Made by a program: the position numbers and the translations under genes. From contig JAJFZO010000575.1 of the NCBI GenBank assembly GCA_021397835.1, positions 5,001 to 69,000 on the forward strand: 64,000 bases of DNA, written 5' to 3'. This document shows, one piece after another, positions 11,171-25,400 of this stretch; the first letter of the stretch is position 1, and each line of letters opens with the position of its first letter. Source of the stretch: Moringa oleifera. Its lineage: Eukaryota > Streptophyta > Magnoliopsida > Brassicales > Moringaceae. Below the pieces are notes generated by a model that made no database searches, was not told the DNA's origin, and saw only the letters and a program-made list of their open reading frames with translations.

Positions 11171-14100
11171 AAAGAAATCAGATTCCCATGTAACAATGTA
11201 TTGATCTTTATGGTTTCACCACTGCTGCTTTCTAGCAAGGCTCTCTGCTGTACATTGGTATACAGAGTGAGCATTAGTGGAGATTGAGCAAATGGCAGTT
11301 AGGTGTGAGCCAGGTCATTTTCTTGTGTGCAGCTTAATTAAGTAAATATTAAGAATTTCAAATGAATTTGAGCTGATTTTTAATTTTAAGGATAAATATT
11401 AAAATAAATTTTGTATTATTCATATTTTTTAATTAAAATGTTTATCATATTTTTAGATTAATTTTACATATAAAATTCTAATTTAATTTAAATTAATTTT
11501 AATTTTTAAAGGGATAATCTAAATAAAAGATTTTTTTTTGTATTTTTTTAAAAGGGTTCTATTAACTTAATTTTTTTATGCACTAATTACATTTTATTAT
11601 TTGATTATTTTAAATTTTTTTATATTTTCAAACAAAATCTTTGGTATAAGGTTAAACATATGTGCAACAATGCAATTGTGATAGTTATACCAGTAGATGG
11701 GTATGTACTTGATTGACAAAAAAATTTGGTGATGTTTGTGCTAAAGGTTTAAACAAATGCTTGTTAAGATTGATACAGTGACACGAAAACAATATGGTAA
11801 CATGATATGAAATTGTATCAAACTTAACACAAAAATATCATATGTAAATAATACATAAAAATATCACACATAAAAGTTATACGAAAATAATAGAATAATA
11901 TAACATTGAAAATGTCAACCTTAACATAAAATTGTGCCAATTTTTAATATGAAATGCGTTAACTTTAATACAAAATTATATCAACTTTAATATAAGATTT
12001 GTTAACTTTCACATGAAACTGATAAAAATATATTTATAAACATATTTGTCCTTATATGAGGTTTTTTAATTGAAATATAAAAAACTATTAGAAACAATAA
12101 CATAAAAAATATTTATTGCATATGAGAAATTTACCTCTTTTTTAGTATTAAAATATTTGTTATAAATTATTTTAAAATTTTGATATATAAAATTTAAAAT
12201 AAATTTAATACTTAAAAAATTATAACTTTTTAATGATTGTAGTTTAAATATATTTTTATATTTTATAAAAATTTAAATTACAATCTATTATACAAAATTT
12301 TTAATTTAAATATTCATTTTAAAAATTAAATATAAATATCGATTTGGATTAAATTAATATTACATATAATTTGTTAAAAAATTTTATAATTTTAATTAAA
12401 AAATCTGAATGTTATAAGGTTTATTTTGATATTTATGAATTATACTTTTAAAAATGTTTCAATTATATAAATTGCTTGCTATAAAATATTGACCTACTCG
12501 TGTTTCTGTAATTAATTTGCAAAAGTGCTTGGATCATAGAGTCAAGTTCGTCTCTAACTAAAGTTCAAAGATATGCCTACTACTATTTCAAAGGGCTTGC
12601 TCATTAAAAAATTTTAAAAATAAAAAAGTTATTAAAGATAGATTAAAAAAAAAGTTCATTTGTTGGTTACCATGATAAAATATAAGTCACTGATAATAAA
12701 AATGATAATAAAAATATTAATGATACTTTAAAGATAAAAAGGATATCAAAGTTACTAAATATTTAGAGGTGATTTTACGTATTTGTAACCTTAAATTTTG
12801 TATGATACTATTTAAAAAACTAGTTTAAAATATGTCCTTAATTCAAAATTATATTTTAAATAAATATTGCTAAATTTTAATATTAAAATTATGTAAATAA
12901 AAAATTAGTATTGATTTTTTAAAATTTAAAATTATAAAATATTAAAGTAAATATTACAAGGCAAATATTATATCAAACTCTAAACTACACTCTATGTTAT
13001 TAAATGAACTTTGATATTTAAAAAGTAATAAATTAAATTTTGAATTATTAATTTGGATCAAATTGAACATTAATTTAAACGGTTTTAAAAAAATTAAAAG
13101 CATTTTCTTTGTTAAAATATTTTTAAAATGACTCAAATAAATTTTACACTCTATTTAAATTTATTCATAAAATTTAAATGATTTTTGACTCACAAGTTAT
13201 TTTTTGTATTTTTTAAAATTATAAAATTTTAAAAAATATTTAATTTTAAAATTTTAAAAAATATTCTTAATTCTTGAAAAAATTTAAAATTATTTTGTGA
13301 TAATAACTTAAATATTTTTCTTTACATATTTAAAAATTTTTAAATCAAAATTCATTATATGAGGTTTTCAATTTAAAAATTTTTATTTTTTCAAAAAAAA
13401 TTAATTTGATCTAAATTCATAGTTTAGGATTCGATTTATCACTTTTAAAACATCAGAGTTCATTTAGTAACATATGATATAATTAATAATTTTACATAAC
13501 CTTTACCTAAAATTATGTAAAATTTTTAAATTATACCTAACGTTACAAATGAACCTTAATATTTAAAAAATTAAAAATTAAAATTTAGCTACACTTTATT
13601 TTAAATTTATTTTTAAAATTTAAATAATAATGATTCAAAAATTATTTTTTATAATTTTTTTAAAAAATATTTTTAATTTTCAAAAAATTATAAATTTTTA
13701 TTGTGATGTTAACCTGTTTATTTTTTATATATATATAAAATTTTAAATAAAAATTTATTGTATAAAGTCTCAAAATTAAAAAATTTTAAGTTTTAATTTT
13801 CACTTCTTTTGGGTTGTTGACTCCATAATTTACATCAAAAAAATAGAGAAGAGATTCTCATGATGAATGAGGTGAAAGAAAATCTGTTACAATGGTGTTT
13901 AGAGGTTTCGCTCGTTCCATGGTCACTGTCAAGGTTGAAGATGACTTTCATGGGCCACTGAAATATATTCTGATTCTTGAATTACTAGTCCTTTATATTG
14001 TTTTGAACTATATTTCTAAATTTGGGTTATTCATATTAGACTTTATGTCATTGTAAAATAAATATTGATCAGTTTATGATAATATAAATCTTTCTCTTTA

Positions 14101-14200
14101 AATTCATATCTAAAGCCTACAACAAAACTCATTTGAGAACCTATTGTATTTTTGGAGTTTTATATAATTTTTATTTTTTTATTTATCATGCTCTAATTGC
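11170..14200. other. AT-rich spacer between TOP2 and SPK1
   Basis: About 3 kb of very AT-rich DNA without coding signal on either strand. It contains the diverged duplication annotated separately at 12960-13795. Confidence 0.6.
12960..13795. repeat. Diverged direct duplication in AT-rich spacer
   Basis: A segment at about 12990-13390 recurs at about 13535-13795. Matching blocks appear in the same order: a 'TTA.AAATGAAC.TT.ATATTTAAAAA' block, then 'TTTAAATTTAT..' with 'AAATTTAAAT', then a 'TTATTTTTT' block, 'TTGTGAT.' and 'TTAAAA'-rich ends. The first copy carries about 140 extra bases (roughly 13020-13140). Divergence is high and low complexity inflates apparent matches, so the limits are approximate. 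Confidence 0.5.
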
Positions 14201-14497
14201 TTTTCTTAGAAGGGAAGGGAAACTTGAAACAAAATGTTTGTCAATTAGGGATCCGATCCGACAAATGGATGCTCTTGTGAGTCACTAGCACATCCAGGGC
14301 TCCCTTAGGACTTCTTGGACTAAGTTTGACTCCTGTCTCACTCTAGACTGTGCTCATCGATGAAGAGTTAGACCTGAAGAAGGTATGCGCAACAGCTGCT
14401 CCCGCTGGATCGTCCTCATTTTTTTCCAAATGCAAGGATATTTGTTCTCGTGCCAAAATCGTATCATCCCGACTAAATTACACTGATTAGAGCACAG

Positions 14498-14857
14498 GTA
14501 TATCTCATTCTTCCTTTTATTTTTCTTTGGCTAGATTCTTCCCTCGCCATCAAGATTGCACTACATTATGTAGTTTGTTTCACTCATTCACGTGATTCCT
14601 TTACTGAATCAAAAACCTAGTCGGGTAGATTTGATATGCATTCTATTGATTCAGATCTACAAGAATTGTTATTTGTTCCATCTGTTTTCAGTGTTTCTGT
14701 TAACTTCATACAGTTTTTTCGACAGAAATTAATATATTTACTTGCATTTTCTGTAGATGAAATCATGGTCTTTTCTCTTGTTTCCCTGTTTCAGAAAATT
14801 TATTTACACAAGATTAAGAGTGTTTCTTTCTTGCACAATAAAATTTATGACTGACAG
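14498..14857 (+). other. Probable 5' UTR intron of SPK1
   Basis: A donor (CACAG|GTATATC) at 14498 and a pyrimidine-rich acceptor (CTGACAG|GGG) ending at 14857 bracket a T-rich 360-base stretch. The first coding exon starts 20 bases later. A leader intron is common in large plant genes, but no transcript was available to confirm it. The non-coding first exon would lie upstream, around 14200-14497. Confidence 0.45.
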
Positions 14858-14877
14858 GGGTGGTAGCGCTTTCTGCA

Positions 14878-16403
14878 ATGGATAATAGCAATGCTGGCCA
14901 CCGCTTTCGCCGATTATCTCGGCAGTTGTTTGCTCACCTCAAGTTGGATCCATTGGTCAGTTTCTGTTAGTTTCTCTGTTAATGTCGAGAAATCCTCAAC
15001 TAGCCAGTGTGAATCTGAAGTTGAAAATTATGAAATCTAATCACTTATCAACATTGTTCACTCCTACGGTTAAAGGTTTTGGCACCAAGTGTTTTGTCAG
15101 TTATCTGTGCCAATTCTCATCTATCCTAATAGTTAATGAATCAGCTCCAAAATGGTATTCTTGCTTTAAAATCATTATATTACCCTAAATGTAGACTGAT
15201 TTTCTAGTGCCTTACTGAATAAATGCTACCTTTCTTGACATAGATTACAAGAGTTGGAAGTAGAAAAATAAAAAAGATTTGTGTATTGAAATGTATAAAT
15301 ATATACATTTCTATAGATAGTTTCCACATTCAATCTTAAAGTGCTTGCACGAATAGCTATGTCAAATAGGAGTTGCCTTGTTACCATTTCCCATGATATC
15401 ATAAAATAAGGCGATTGTAGGAATCCATTCTAATGTTATAAATTGAGTTCCCAGGAGAATGACTTAACCAAGGTAGATTCAAGCTAAAAATAGTTGCTAA
15501 CAGTCTTTACTATTAGACAGTAATGAATTTATGTTTTGTTATATGTTCTGTTTCCTTTTGCAGCTTGATGAAAACTTGGAGCAGTGGCCTCATCTGAGCG
15601 AACTAGTTCAATGCTACAGAACTGACTGGGTCAAGGATGAAACCAAATATGGGCATTATGAAAGCATCAGTCCTGTTCCCTTCCCAAATCAGATATTTGA
15701 AGGGCCTGATACTGATATTGAAACAGGTAATTGGAAACTCATTTACTATCTTTTTGGTGATTTATCCTGTTAGCAATATTATGCTCAGTGCTTCTTAAAT
15801 TTCTCCAGAAATGCGTCTTGCCAGTGCTAGGGGAACCAAGATGGAAAATGCTAATGATGATGACATCCCAAGTACCTCAGGAAGGCAATTTGCAGACTCC
15901 AGTGATTCAAAGGTTGCCTTCAAAATTAATAACTGAATTCCATGTCGGAGTTCCTTTCCCCGTCTACTTTCTGAGTTCAGTTAAATATGTGCTACAATAG
16001 CTTACTCATTTCCATTTTTCTTTTTCCTTTTAAAATTTATTGTTGCATTCTAGCATTTTGGACAATCTGCACTCCCTGCTTATGAACCAGCTTTTGACTG
16101 GGAAAATGAGAGATCAATGATATTTGGCCAGAGGATTCCAGAAACCCCAATGGCACAGTATGGCAGGTTCTAAACTCTTAAATGGAGATGAAGTGCTTTA
16201 GTTGTATTTTTGGTCAGTTTTTAAATTACTGTCTAAGTCTACTTTTCTTCTTTCCTTCTTGAATGGGCTCAGTGGACTGAAGATCTCTGTTAAAGTTCTT
16301 TCTCTGTCGTTTCAAGCTGGCATAGTTGGTGAGTGATCTTGTTATATTGGAATTCTCTATGACCATTTTAATTCCATGACTTCTAGCTTTTTAGATTCCT
16401 AAC

Positions 16404-16445
<42 letters not shown>

Positions 16446-19400
16446 TCTTTCTTGCTTGCTTGCTCACTTGCCCTTGCAGAACCATTTTATGGCACAATTT
16501 CTTTATACAATCGAGAGAGAAGGGAAAAGTTGTCAGAAGATTTCTATTTTCGTATTGTACCACCTGAAATGGAGGATGTAAGCCATTAAACCAATTTAGT
16601 TTTCCTGTTTTTTTCCTTTCTGTTGTTCTTAATTCCTTCTGTGTCTTTCTATCTCTCTCTCTTTTTTTTCTTGAAAGTTGGTTTTAGCTTACATCATAAT
16701 TTAGAAATTTGTTGTTTCTTACTTTTTGTTGCCAGACTAAAATTCCTGCTGAACCTCGTGGAATTTTTTACTTAGATGCTCCATCAGCATCAGTTTGTCT
16801 GTTGATCCAGTTAGAGAAGCCTGCCACAGAGGAAGGGGGGGTTACTCCTTCAGTTTATTCCCGTAAAGAACCTGTATGTTCGGGAAGATCTACAAATATG
16901 TGCTTGTTATATTCAATTCTATACTTGTCAGTTAAATTTAGTGCTGAAATGTGTGTTCGCGTTGTAGTAAATCCCTTTTGTTCATTTCGTATTTTTGATT
17001 TAGTTTCGGAACAAATTTCCCAACCTTTTAAAAATCAATGCCTCTGCATGCGATACATTATGTTGTTTTGGTAGCTCTTCTTTTCTTCCATTCAGTGTTC
17101 TGTTTCTCTCTACCATGCATCTGGTCATTCCTCTGGTAATTCAACTCTTTGTCCACTGGATGTTATTTCACTATGTTTTTTTGTGCATTGTTATTTAATT
17201 CGCATTTGTTTTTTGATCTGCATTTGTGATACCTTCAATAAGTGCATCCTTCTCTATAAAGTATGTTATTGTGGACTCCTCATTATAGTTGCTCTTATTG
17301 TTCTCTTGAAAATAGTAGTCATTCATGATTTCCCACTTTCTTTATATCTTTTGGTTGTGAGGATTGTTTAATCTCTTGTTACCTGTTCTATTTGAAAATC
17401 ATGCCCAAAAATGGTTAGTAGTATTTGTAAATTTTTCTAAGGTATGAAATTAATTGGTAATTTGGAAGTATTATTACCTCTTATTTAGAAAATGGAATGA
17501 ATTCTTGGAGTTGATGGTAATCTGAGTGAGTGTGAGAAGCTTATATAGCTGGAACAGCTCAAAGTCTCACCTTTGATCATTTATGAAATTATAGAATGCC
17601 ACTAAAATCTTTAGGTATATGTAACCATTGGGGTCCTCTAAAGCCTAGGTGCAGAGCACAATGCAGCACAAAAGAAGTTTTGCTTCCTTTCTTTCCTTCT
17701 CATTGCAGTTAGGAACGACAGAATTGGATTCATATTTGAGAACTTTTCAAAAGACTGACACCACAAAAGGTGATAGTGCTGTGTTGAAGACATAGATAGA
17801 ATCTATGAAAACGAGCACTGATGACCTGGAAATTGCTATGGACAAATTACAGCTTCTTTCCTTGCAAGGAACTCGTTGAAACAGCTACTACTTGGGAATG
17901 TGAAGGTCTCAAAATTTGACCTATTGCAGCTTTTTGCTTTCAAAAAGTTCTAACCAGCCAATCCAATTCATGGTGAAGCTTTGGGAAATGGTTCTGTATC
18001 TTCAAATGCAGCTTTCAATGCTTTTCTTGCCAAGGAGGGTTGTAAAATCTCTAGTTGCAGTCAAGTTTCAGTCCTGTCATCTCCTTCATCCATTGAGAGT
18101 ACTTGTCCCTTAATTTCACGTGAAATCTTTTTGTGCAAACTATTTTTTGTTCTAAAGAGGCTGACTTTCTAGTAGAAAGAAGGTTGAATGTGAAAAGATT
18201 CGGATCAATGATGATGGTATGATGGGTAGGCGTACTGTTTCGACTATTGATTTCATCTTACCTAATTTACTTCAAATTTGTTATATGAAAGATATCTCTG
18301 GCATCATCGTCATTTTCCATGCAGCAGATCCTTTTTGTGCATGCCAAAACTTCACAAATCTTGATAATTCAGCACTTGAAAACTTGAGTTGGAGTCTCCT
18401 TTCCAACAGAATCAGAAACTTTCTTGTCTTGTGTCTTTTAGTTTGAGTGCTATGGGTACTTTATGATGGCAGGGGCTGTACTATGATCCAGTTTGTTATG
18501 TTTTTAGGGTATCTTTGTCAATATGTTTAGTACAATGATCTGCTAGTTTCAAAAGATGTTATGGTGCGCGCACATCTCATATTGGTGGACTGATGGCAAA
18601 GTTTATGCTACATATTTTCTTGCTGTGAAGCACCAACATCTTTAGATTGTTCTTTTTGGGTGATATGAATTTGCTGTTATGTGTTAGGTTCTAGTGTGGG
18701 GTTCAAGTTAGTTTCAGACCAATAGTTTAGTAGTCTTATTAAGGAGTACTGAATTTCGGAAAGGTGGTCTTAGAGTTGTCATAAAGATCTATCTGCTGTT
18801 CTAATTTTGGTTACTTGGCATGGATGCCTAGTACGAGAACTTACTCTGTCGGTCCTTTCTTCTTTTCTCTCTCATCTTCTCTTATTCTCTTGTTATAGTT
18901 GGCTGTGACAAAATTCTAGCAACCCTAATTTTCCATTACACCATCTATTTTGATATCACACACCGAAACTGTTTCATTCTCTTCTATGCTAAATATGAAC
19001 ATTAGTTTTTAACCTGCCCTACATCAATGTGATGGCTTTTATACATTCTTAGATATAGACAAAAAATTGTTGAACTGCTTACCTTCAATACTAATTCATA
19101 TCGGTGCTAAATAATGATTGAATTTTATCTGTTCCTAAACAGGTCCACTTGACTGAGAGAGAAAAACAAAAACTGCAGGTGTGGTCTCGAATTATGCCTT
19201 TCCAAGAGTCCTTTGCCTGGGCTATTGTTCCATTATTTGATAACAGCATCGGTGTGGCTTCCGGTGGATCTGCTTCTCCGAGCAGCCCTCTTGCTCCCAG
19301 TATGTCTGGGTCAAGTTCGCATGAGAGTTTGTTTGAGCCCATTGCAAAGATTACATTAGATGGGAAGCTAGGGTATTCAAGTGGAAGCTCTGTTATAGTA

Positions 19401-22400
19401 GAAATATCTAACTTGAACAAAGTCAAAGAAAGCTACACAGAGGAGTCACTTCAGGTATGACATATCTTATCACTGGTTAAAATTTATTTGTGACACCTAA
19501 CTACATTTGGTCAAATGATTGGCTCATAAAGATGCATATTATTACATCTTGTTTTTTGTTAACTACTAATACTATTTGGAGTTATGGGATATTGCACCAG
19601 GTGTGGTAGAGACCATTATGTAGTAGCTTTCTTTTGGTGGCCTTGGGACCTATTTACTATGAGTTATGGATGGACCAAATAGCTTATTAAAGTCATCAAA
19701 GCATGTGAATTAGTTTAAAACATTTTGAAGCAATTCACTTATCATTAGTGGAAATGTTGATTGCCCCTGTAGCTTAAATATATTATAGAACTTGTATTCA
19801 GGTAGCTTCGCCCAGATGTGTATTTTGATTGTTAATGTTACATACTTAGGAACTTCTACCACCAATTTGTCGTGTTTGTTCTTTTTGTTATGATGCATGT
19901 CAACCTTGTACAATAGTTGGATCTTGGGATCATTTTTGATTTGCCTATGACATTCTGAAACTTCTTGATTTATTAAGTAATAAAATCGAGTCATTATATA
20001 AGATGTTGAGTTCTCCTCTCTCTCTCTCTCTGTCTCTCTCTGCCCCTACCTCTCTTCCCTCTCTTTTTCCTTGTTTTGCATTTCTCATTTTTCTGATCTG
20101 GATGAGAAAAGGATGGAGATTTTAAAAGTGCTGAAACCTGAGATCTCTTCATTTTCAGTGAGTGAGTTTGAGGTATTTTCCCTATCATTTATTGAAGTCA
20201 GCATTCTTGAGGGTTGTCACAAATAGCAGGTGATGCTTCATTAAGAAATTATCCTTCTAGTTTCAGGGAAAACCATGTAATACCATCCTGATTGTCAATC
20301 CTATGAGAAAGAATGGTATGATTTAGTTTGTGAAGGTATTATTAAGTTGTGTTACATATCTATAATTATCTTCACAATGTCAACAAGAACCTTTCTTTGG
20401 GCTATAGTGCTGTGTGTTTAGTTATTGTATTTGTTCCTTCTTCTTGTCTTTGTTGGCCTGATGATAGTGCTTTATGTCATAGTGTCGGTGTGCACACAGA
20501 CGGCAAAATAATGTCTATTCTGGAATTCATTGACGTTTCTGTAAAATATATCTGATTATGATGTGACCTTCTTGCGCTGTGTTCTGTTTTGGGCTTGTGC
20601 TACAATTTAATAGGATCCCAAGCGGAAGGTTCATAAACCTGTGAAGGGCGTTTTAAGACTGGAAATTGAGAAGCACCCAACTGGCCATGCTGACAACGAA
20701 AATTTATCGGAAAGTGGAAGTGCTACCAATGATTCTATTGACCCCACAGAACGCGTTGCTGATTTGACATTTACAAAGTGCCCCAGTGGTGGTTCTGACG
20801 GGCCACAGAGTGGCAGTTCCCAGTGGAATTTCGGGGATGGGAAGGACGTCACTGGAAATGGATCAAATGCTTGTGGAAATCCAGATTACAATGCTGATGA
20901 TGTAAGTAGAAAACCTTATTCTTCTGACTTTTGCTTTTGGATGTAGCTTTCACATGGTGAGTGGCTGTTGCGTTTATTCTCTGAGTATAGTTTGATCTTT
21001 GATTGCCATTTTAAGTGGCTAGATGCCTCAATTGGCTTAGCAAATTTGCAAATTTTGCTGTTTGGTGGTATGTTGGGTGCGGTATATTCTGTTTATCATC
21101 TTTATATGCCAAGGAATAGGAACAGATTTCCTTTTGGTGCTTCTGTGGTACTTCCATCTGTTAGTTTATGCTGCACTTTTCTGTTGTTTCTTTTTGTAAT
21201 AGAATTCATTAAACTATACTCCCTGCCAAAGCATTTTGGAAGAGCCCCATCAACGCTACTGCCCATTTGCAATCTCATGAAAACTGTTCGTCCTCTTTGC
21301 GACATTGCGCTCTTTATGTGATGAGATGATCAGTCATTGTTACTTTTTGTTCATCTTCTGCATTCTATTAGAACTGTAGCATAACAATTTCAGCTAGAGT
21401 TTTTTGTTTTTTGGTTATATTTCCAATTATTTGAACGACAATTATTGTTACGTTCCAGTTCCAAGCTTTCGACTTCCGCACTACAACAAGAAATGAACCT
21501 TTCATGCAGCTTTTCCATTGTCTGTACGTACATCCCTTGACTGTTAGCTTGAGTCGGAAGAGGAATCTATTCATACGGGTTGAACTAAGAAAGGATGACA
21601 CAGATGTCCGTAGACAGCCCTTAGAGGTATGTTGATTATTATTTTATAAAGGCTCTTTGTTTCCTGAACTGATCTTGCTTGTTGCATGGCTGCTGCAAAT
21701 TTGACTAGGCGGTGTATCCAAAAGAGCCAGGTTCATCACTCCAAAAGTGGGCTCACACTCAAGTTGCTGTGGGGGCTAGGATGGCCTGTTATCATGATGA
21801 GATTAAAATTTCTCTCCCTGCCATCTGGACATCAGTGCATCATCTTTTATTCACCTTCTTTCATGTTGATCTTCAAACTAAACTAGAAGCTCCAAAACCT
21901 GTAAGTTGGACATGTGTTCTTGTTTTCTAAAAAATGCTAGGCAGTTTCCTTATGTGGATTCTATCAAGATATAATGATCTTCTTTATTTGCTTCCCAGGT
22001 GGTAATCGGATATGCCTCGCTTCCGTTATCTACTCATGCGCAGTATGTATATGTGATTGTTTCTAATGTTTCTTACATGTTTGTTGCTATAATTCAAATA
22101 AAGTTAATTATTTCCCCCCTGTGAATGCTTTCCACTTCTTTCTTTTCACTTCATTGATTGTATATGAGTCTTGTCATATGTCCTGCTGCATGAGTGACTA
22201 ATCCGTTAACTTTGTGATGCAAAAATGAATTATATTGTTACACTGAAATTTCAAAGTACTATATTATGAGGGAGCTGCTATGGTGCTTTATTTGTCACTT
22301 TGGGTTCTTACTAATGGCTGCAGCAGGTGTTTGGTTGCCTCTGTTCTAGCTATCATCACTTTTCTCTAGCAAGTTAAGTGTTGTTATCTACATATTTTGT

Positions 22401-25400
22401 CAATTGATTGTGTTGTGTTATATGAGATAGAGTTATGGGAGCGCATCAGAGAACTAGGTTGAGAGTGAATGATCCCCCGTGGATCTATCGAGTGAGAATA
22501 GAGAGATAGGAATTTGAATTTGTGAAAGATCTAAGGAACAATGATTATTTGAGACGAAGTGTAGTAGAGTGCACTGTTTCATCCATCTTCTTCACCAAGG
22601 AAAAAACAAAGTGGTTGAGGCAACCAATTGATTCCTTGGTGCAAAAAGGCAAAGTCCTAAGTAAACATAAGTGGAGAGGAGAGGATAAGCTCCTTTTTCT
22701 ATCGAAGGAGGAGAATCTCTTGGGCCCTTTTCTGAAGCTCTCGGAGTTTAGAAGGTACAGGATCCGACTACTAATTTTCCATTGCGAGGATAGTGGAGGA
22801 TGTATTAAGGTAGTGGATGTCGTGGAGAAGGTGTGTGAGCAGAACAGAGATTAAAAAAAAAAAAGGAGAAGGGTAGTACAAAATTCGGGGAATGGAGAGA
22901 GAGGGAATGGAGCTCGGGGACATTGAGGAGCAAATTCGGCGCTCGAATTGTCAATATTGATTCAACTTACTGGGCGGATGGGATAGAGTGATAAGGGGGT
23001 TGCCATAGTAACTCGTCTATGAGTAGAAGTTGGTAATTGATTCTCATGGGAGGGGCGGTGAGTTACAGGTTCATAATGCAAATGAGTGAGCACGGGTCGG
23101 GTTTACGGATAAAGAAGAAGATATCCAATGGGTTCGGATAGGGTGTGTTGGGTGGATTTGAATTTTGGGCCCTTAGTTGGCAGGCCAAAAAGAACGGACC
23201 CAATGTTAGACCAAGAAAATGGGTTAAGAAACTGCCCAACCCGAATTCTGTAAATACGAGTAATTTCAACTTGAGAGGGAGGTTTCCTGGTTCGATAGAT
23301 CCGATTCTCAATCTTCGATAATGGAGCTATTGTTTGGTCAGATTGATGGCACTGACTTCAATAGAGGTGGTTAGAGATGCTATTTCGAAATTGCTGAAGA
23401 GAAATGTAGTGAATTTAGTGCTCATGGAGGAAATAAGACGAGTTCGCTTCACCGTTCAGATTCGAACCTTGACCTCAGATGGGATAAGTTGGTGAAGACT
23501 CCGAGAGACAGTTGTTACGTTTGTTGATCAGAGTGCGGTATCAGAGAAGTCAAGAGGTTACAAAAGGGATAGTAGAGAATAGTGAAAGGCAAATAGTCAT
23601 AAGGGATTCCATTGTAGAGAGGTTGGCCTCTGAGATGTAGATCAACAAGGACAGATCAATAGCAGCAACGGAAGCATTGCAGGATCTTGAGGTATTGACA
23701 AAAAATCAGTATGGATTGATGAAGTTGCAGGACGATGAAATTGCGAAGCGAACATAGCACGAGCGACAATTGGCAGTATCAAAAAGGGTGTTGAAGAATA
23801 TGAGAAAAGTTTGTAAAACTATGGGAGTTTCCTTTGAAGGATTTGAAGAACTTGTTTTTAGGTTGTTTAATGAGATTGAAAGAAAAAGGTGGGAGAAACA
23901 TGAAAGTCAGTTGAGCATGAGCGCTTGAAATGAAAAGGGATAGCAAGCAGGGAATTAAAATGTTTGGAATTTTCAATCAATTATGAGAAGCGAGGGAAAG
24001 TTGGAGGAGGATGTAAGGATGGAGAAATGGGTGAAGAGGGAGTGTGTGATCATAATGCATAGAATTCTTTCTTGGATTGTTAGAGAATTGAATGGGTTTG
24101 AGAAGAGAGTGGTGGTCAAGCATGTATTAAAAAAGTGGAAGGTAGACGTAGTGTGCATTTAAGAGATGAAAATTGAAAATATGAATGAGAGGGTAGTGAG
24201 AAGTATGTGGGGAGCAAAAGGAGTGGAGTGGAAAGCTTTACCAACTTTAAGGAATGCAGGTGGTGTACTTGTAATGTGGAATGACAAATTGGGTAGATGT
24301 CTAGAGCGTTGGGTAGAGGTGGAATCTATCTCATGTGTTTTTCAAAAGGAGGAGAATGAGTTCGAGTGGGTGTTCATAGGAGTATATAGTAGTAACGTGG
24401 TGGAGAGACAGACCAAGTTAGGGGAATAGTTGAGAGAGTGTAGAAGATGGTGGAATAGACCTTGGGTGATCAGAGAAGATTTCAATATGGTGTTATATGC
24501 ACATGAAAAATCCCGAAATGGGGGAGGTGGAGCAAGTTCTTGTGAGTTCTTAAACATGCTACCGGAGTTGTAAGGGATGAATTTACCACTTTAGGGGGCG
24601 ACTTTACATGGTCTAATCTTCGCGAAAATCCAACTCTATTGAGAATTGATCGTTTTGTTATATCAAGCCAATAGGAAGAGATGTTCCCTTGAAAGAGTCA
24701 AAAACTCCTCCCCAGATCAACATCGGATCATAACCCGATTTTACTTGAAATGAATGGTATCATGTAAGTCCCTCTTTGTTTAGATTTGAGAATATGTGCC
24801 TTAGGATGGAAGGGTTTAATGCTCTTGTTAAGGAGTGGTGGGAAGAAAAAAAGGGTAAGTGACATGCGAGTTATGTGGTGGCATATAAGCTCAAAAATTT
24901 GAAAAGCGGTATAAAGAAGTGGAATAAAGAATATTTTGAGAATATTAGGAGAAGAAAAGAAGGTTTACAGGGGGAGTTAGCGGAGGTGGAGGAGAAAGAA
25001 AGGCTTAGGGAGAGCTTAAATGAATTGAGAAATAAGAAAGAGGAAATTTATAAAAAGTTATCTACAATAATCAAGATGGAAGAAATCTCTTGGAGAAAAA
25101 AATTGAGGGCTTTTTGGCTTAAGAAAGGAGATAGGAATAATTGCTTTTTTTACCGAATGACGAATATGCATCGAGGGCATAACTTCATTAGTATGATGGA
25201 ATTTGATGGGAAAGAGTGGAAGAGCAAGAAGAGTTGAAACGGAGGGTAAGTGACTTTTATTTGTAACTTTATAGCGAGCAATGAGAGAGAAGATCATCAC
25301 TTAATAGGCTACAATTCGACATGATAGATAGTGAACTCCAAGATCGGTTAGAGAAATCTTTTGAGGAGGAGGAGGTTTATTGAGCACTTATGTCTTGCAG

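Noticed and set aside
20014..20072. CT-rich run considered as a CRISPR-like or satellite array
   Set aside because: Simple pyrimidine-rich intron sequence; no spacer-repeat structure. CRISPR is not expected in a plant nucleus.
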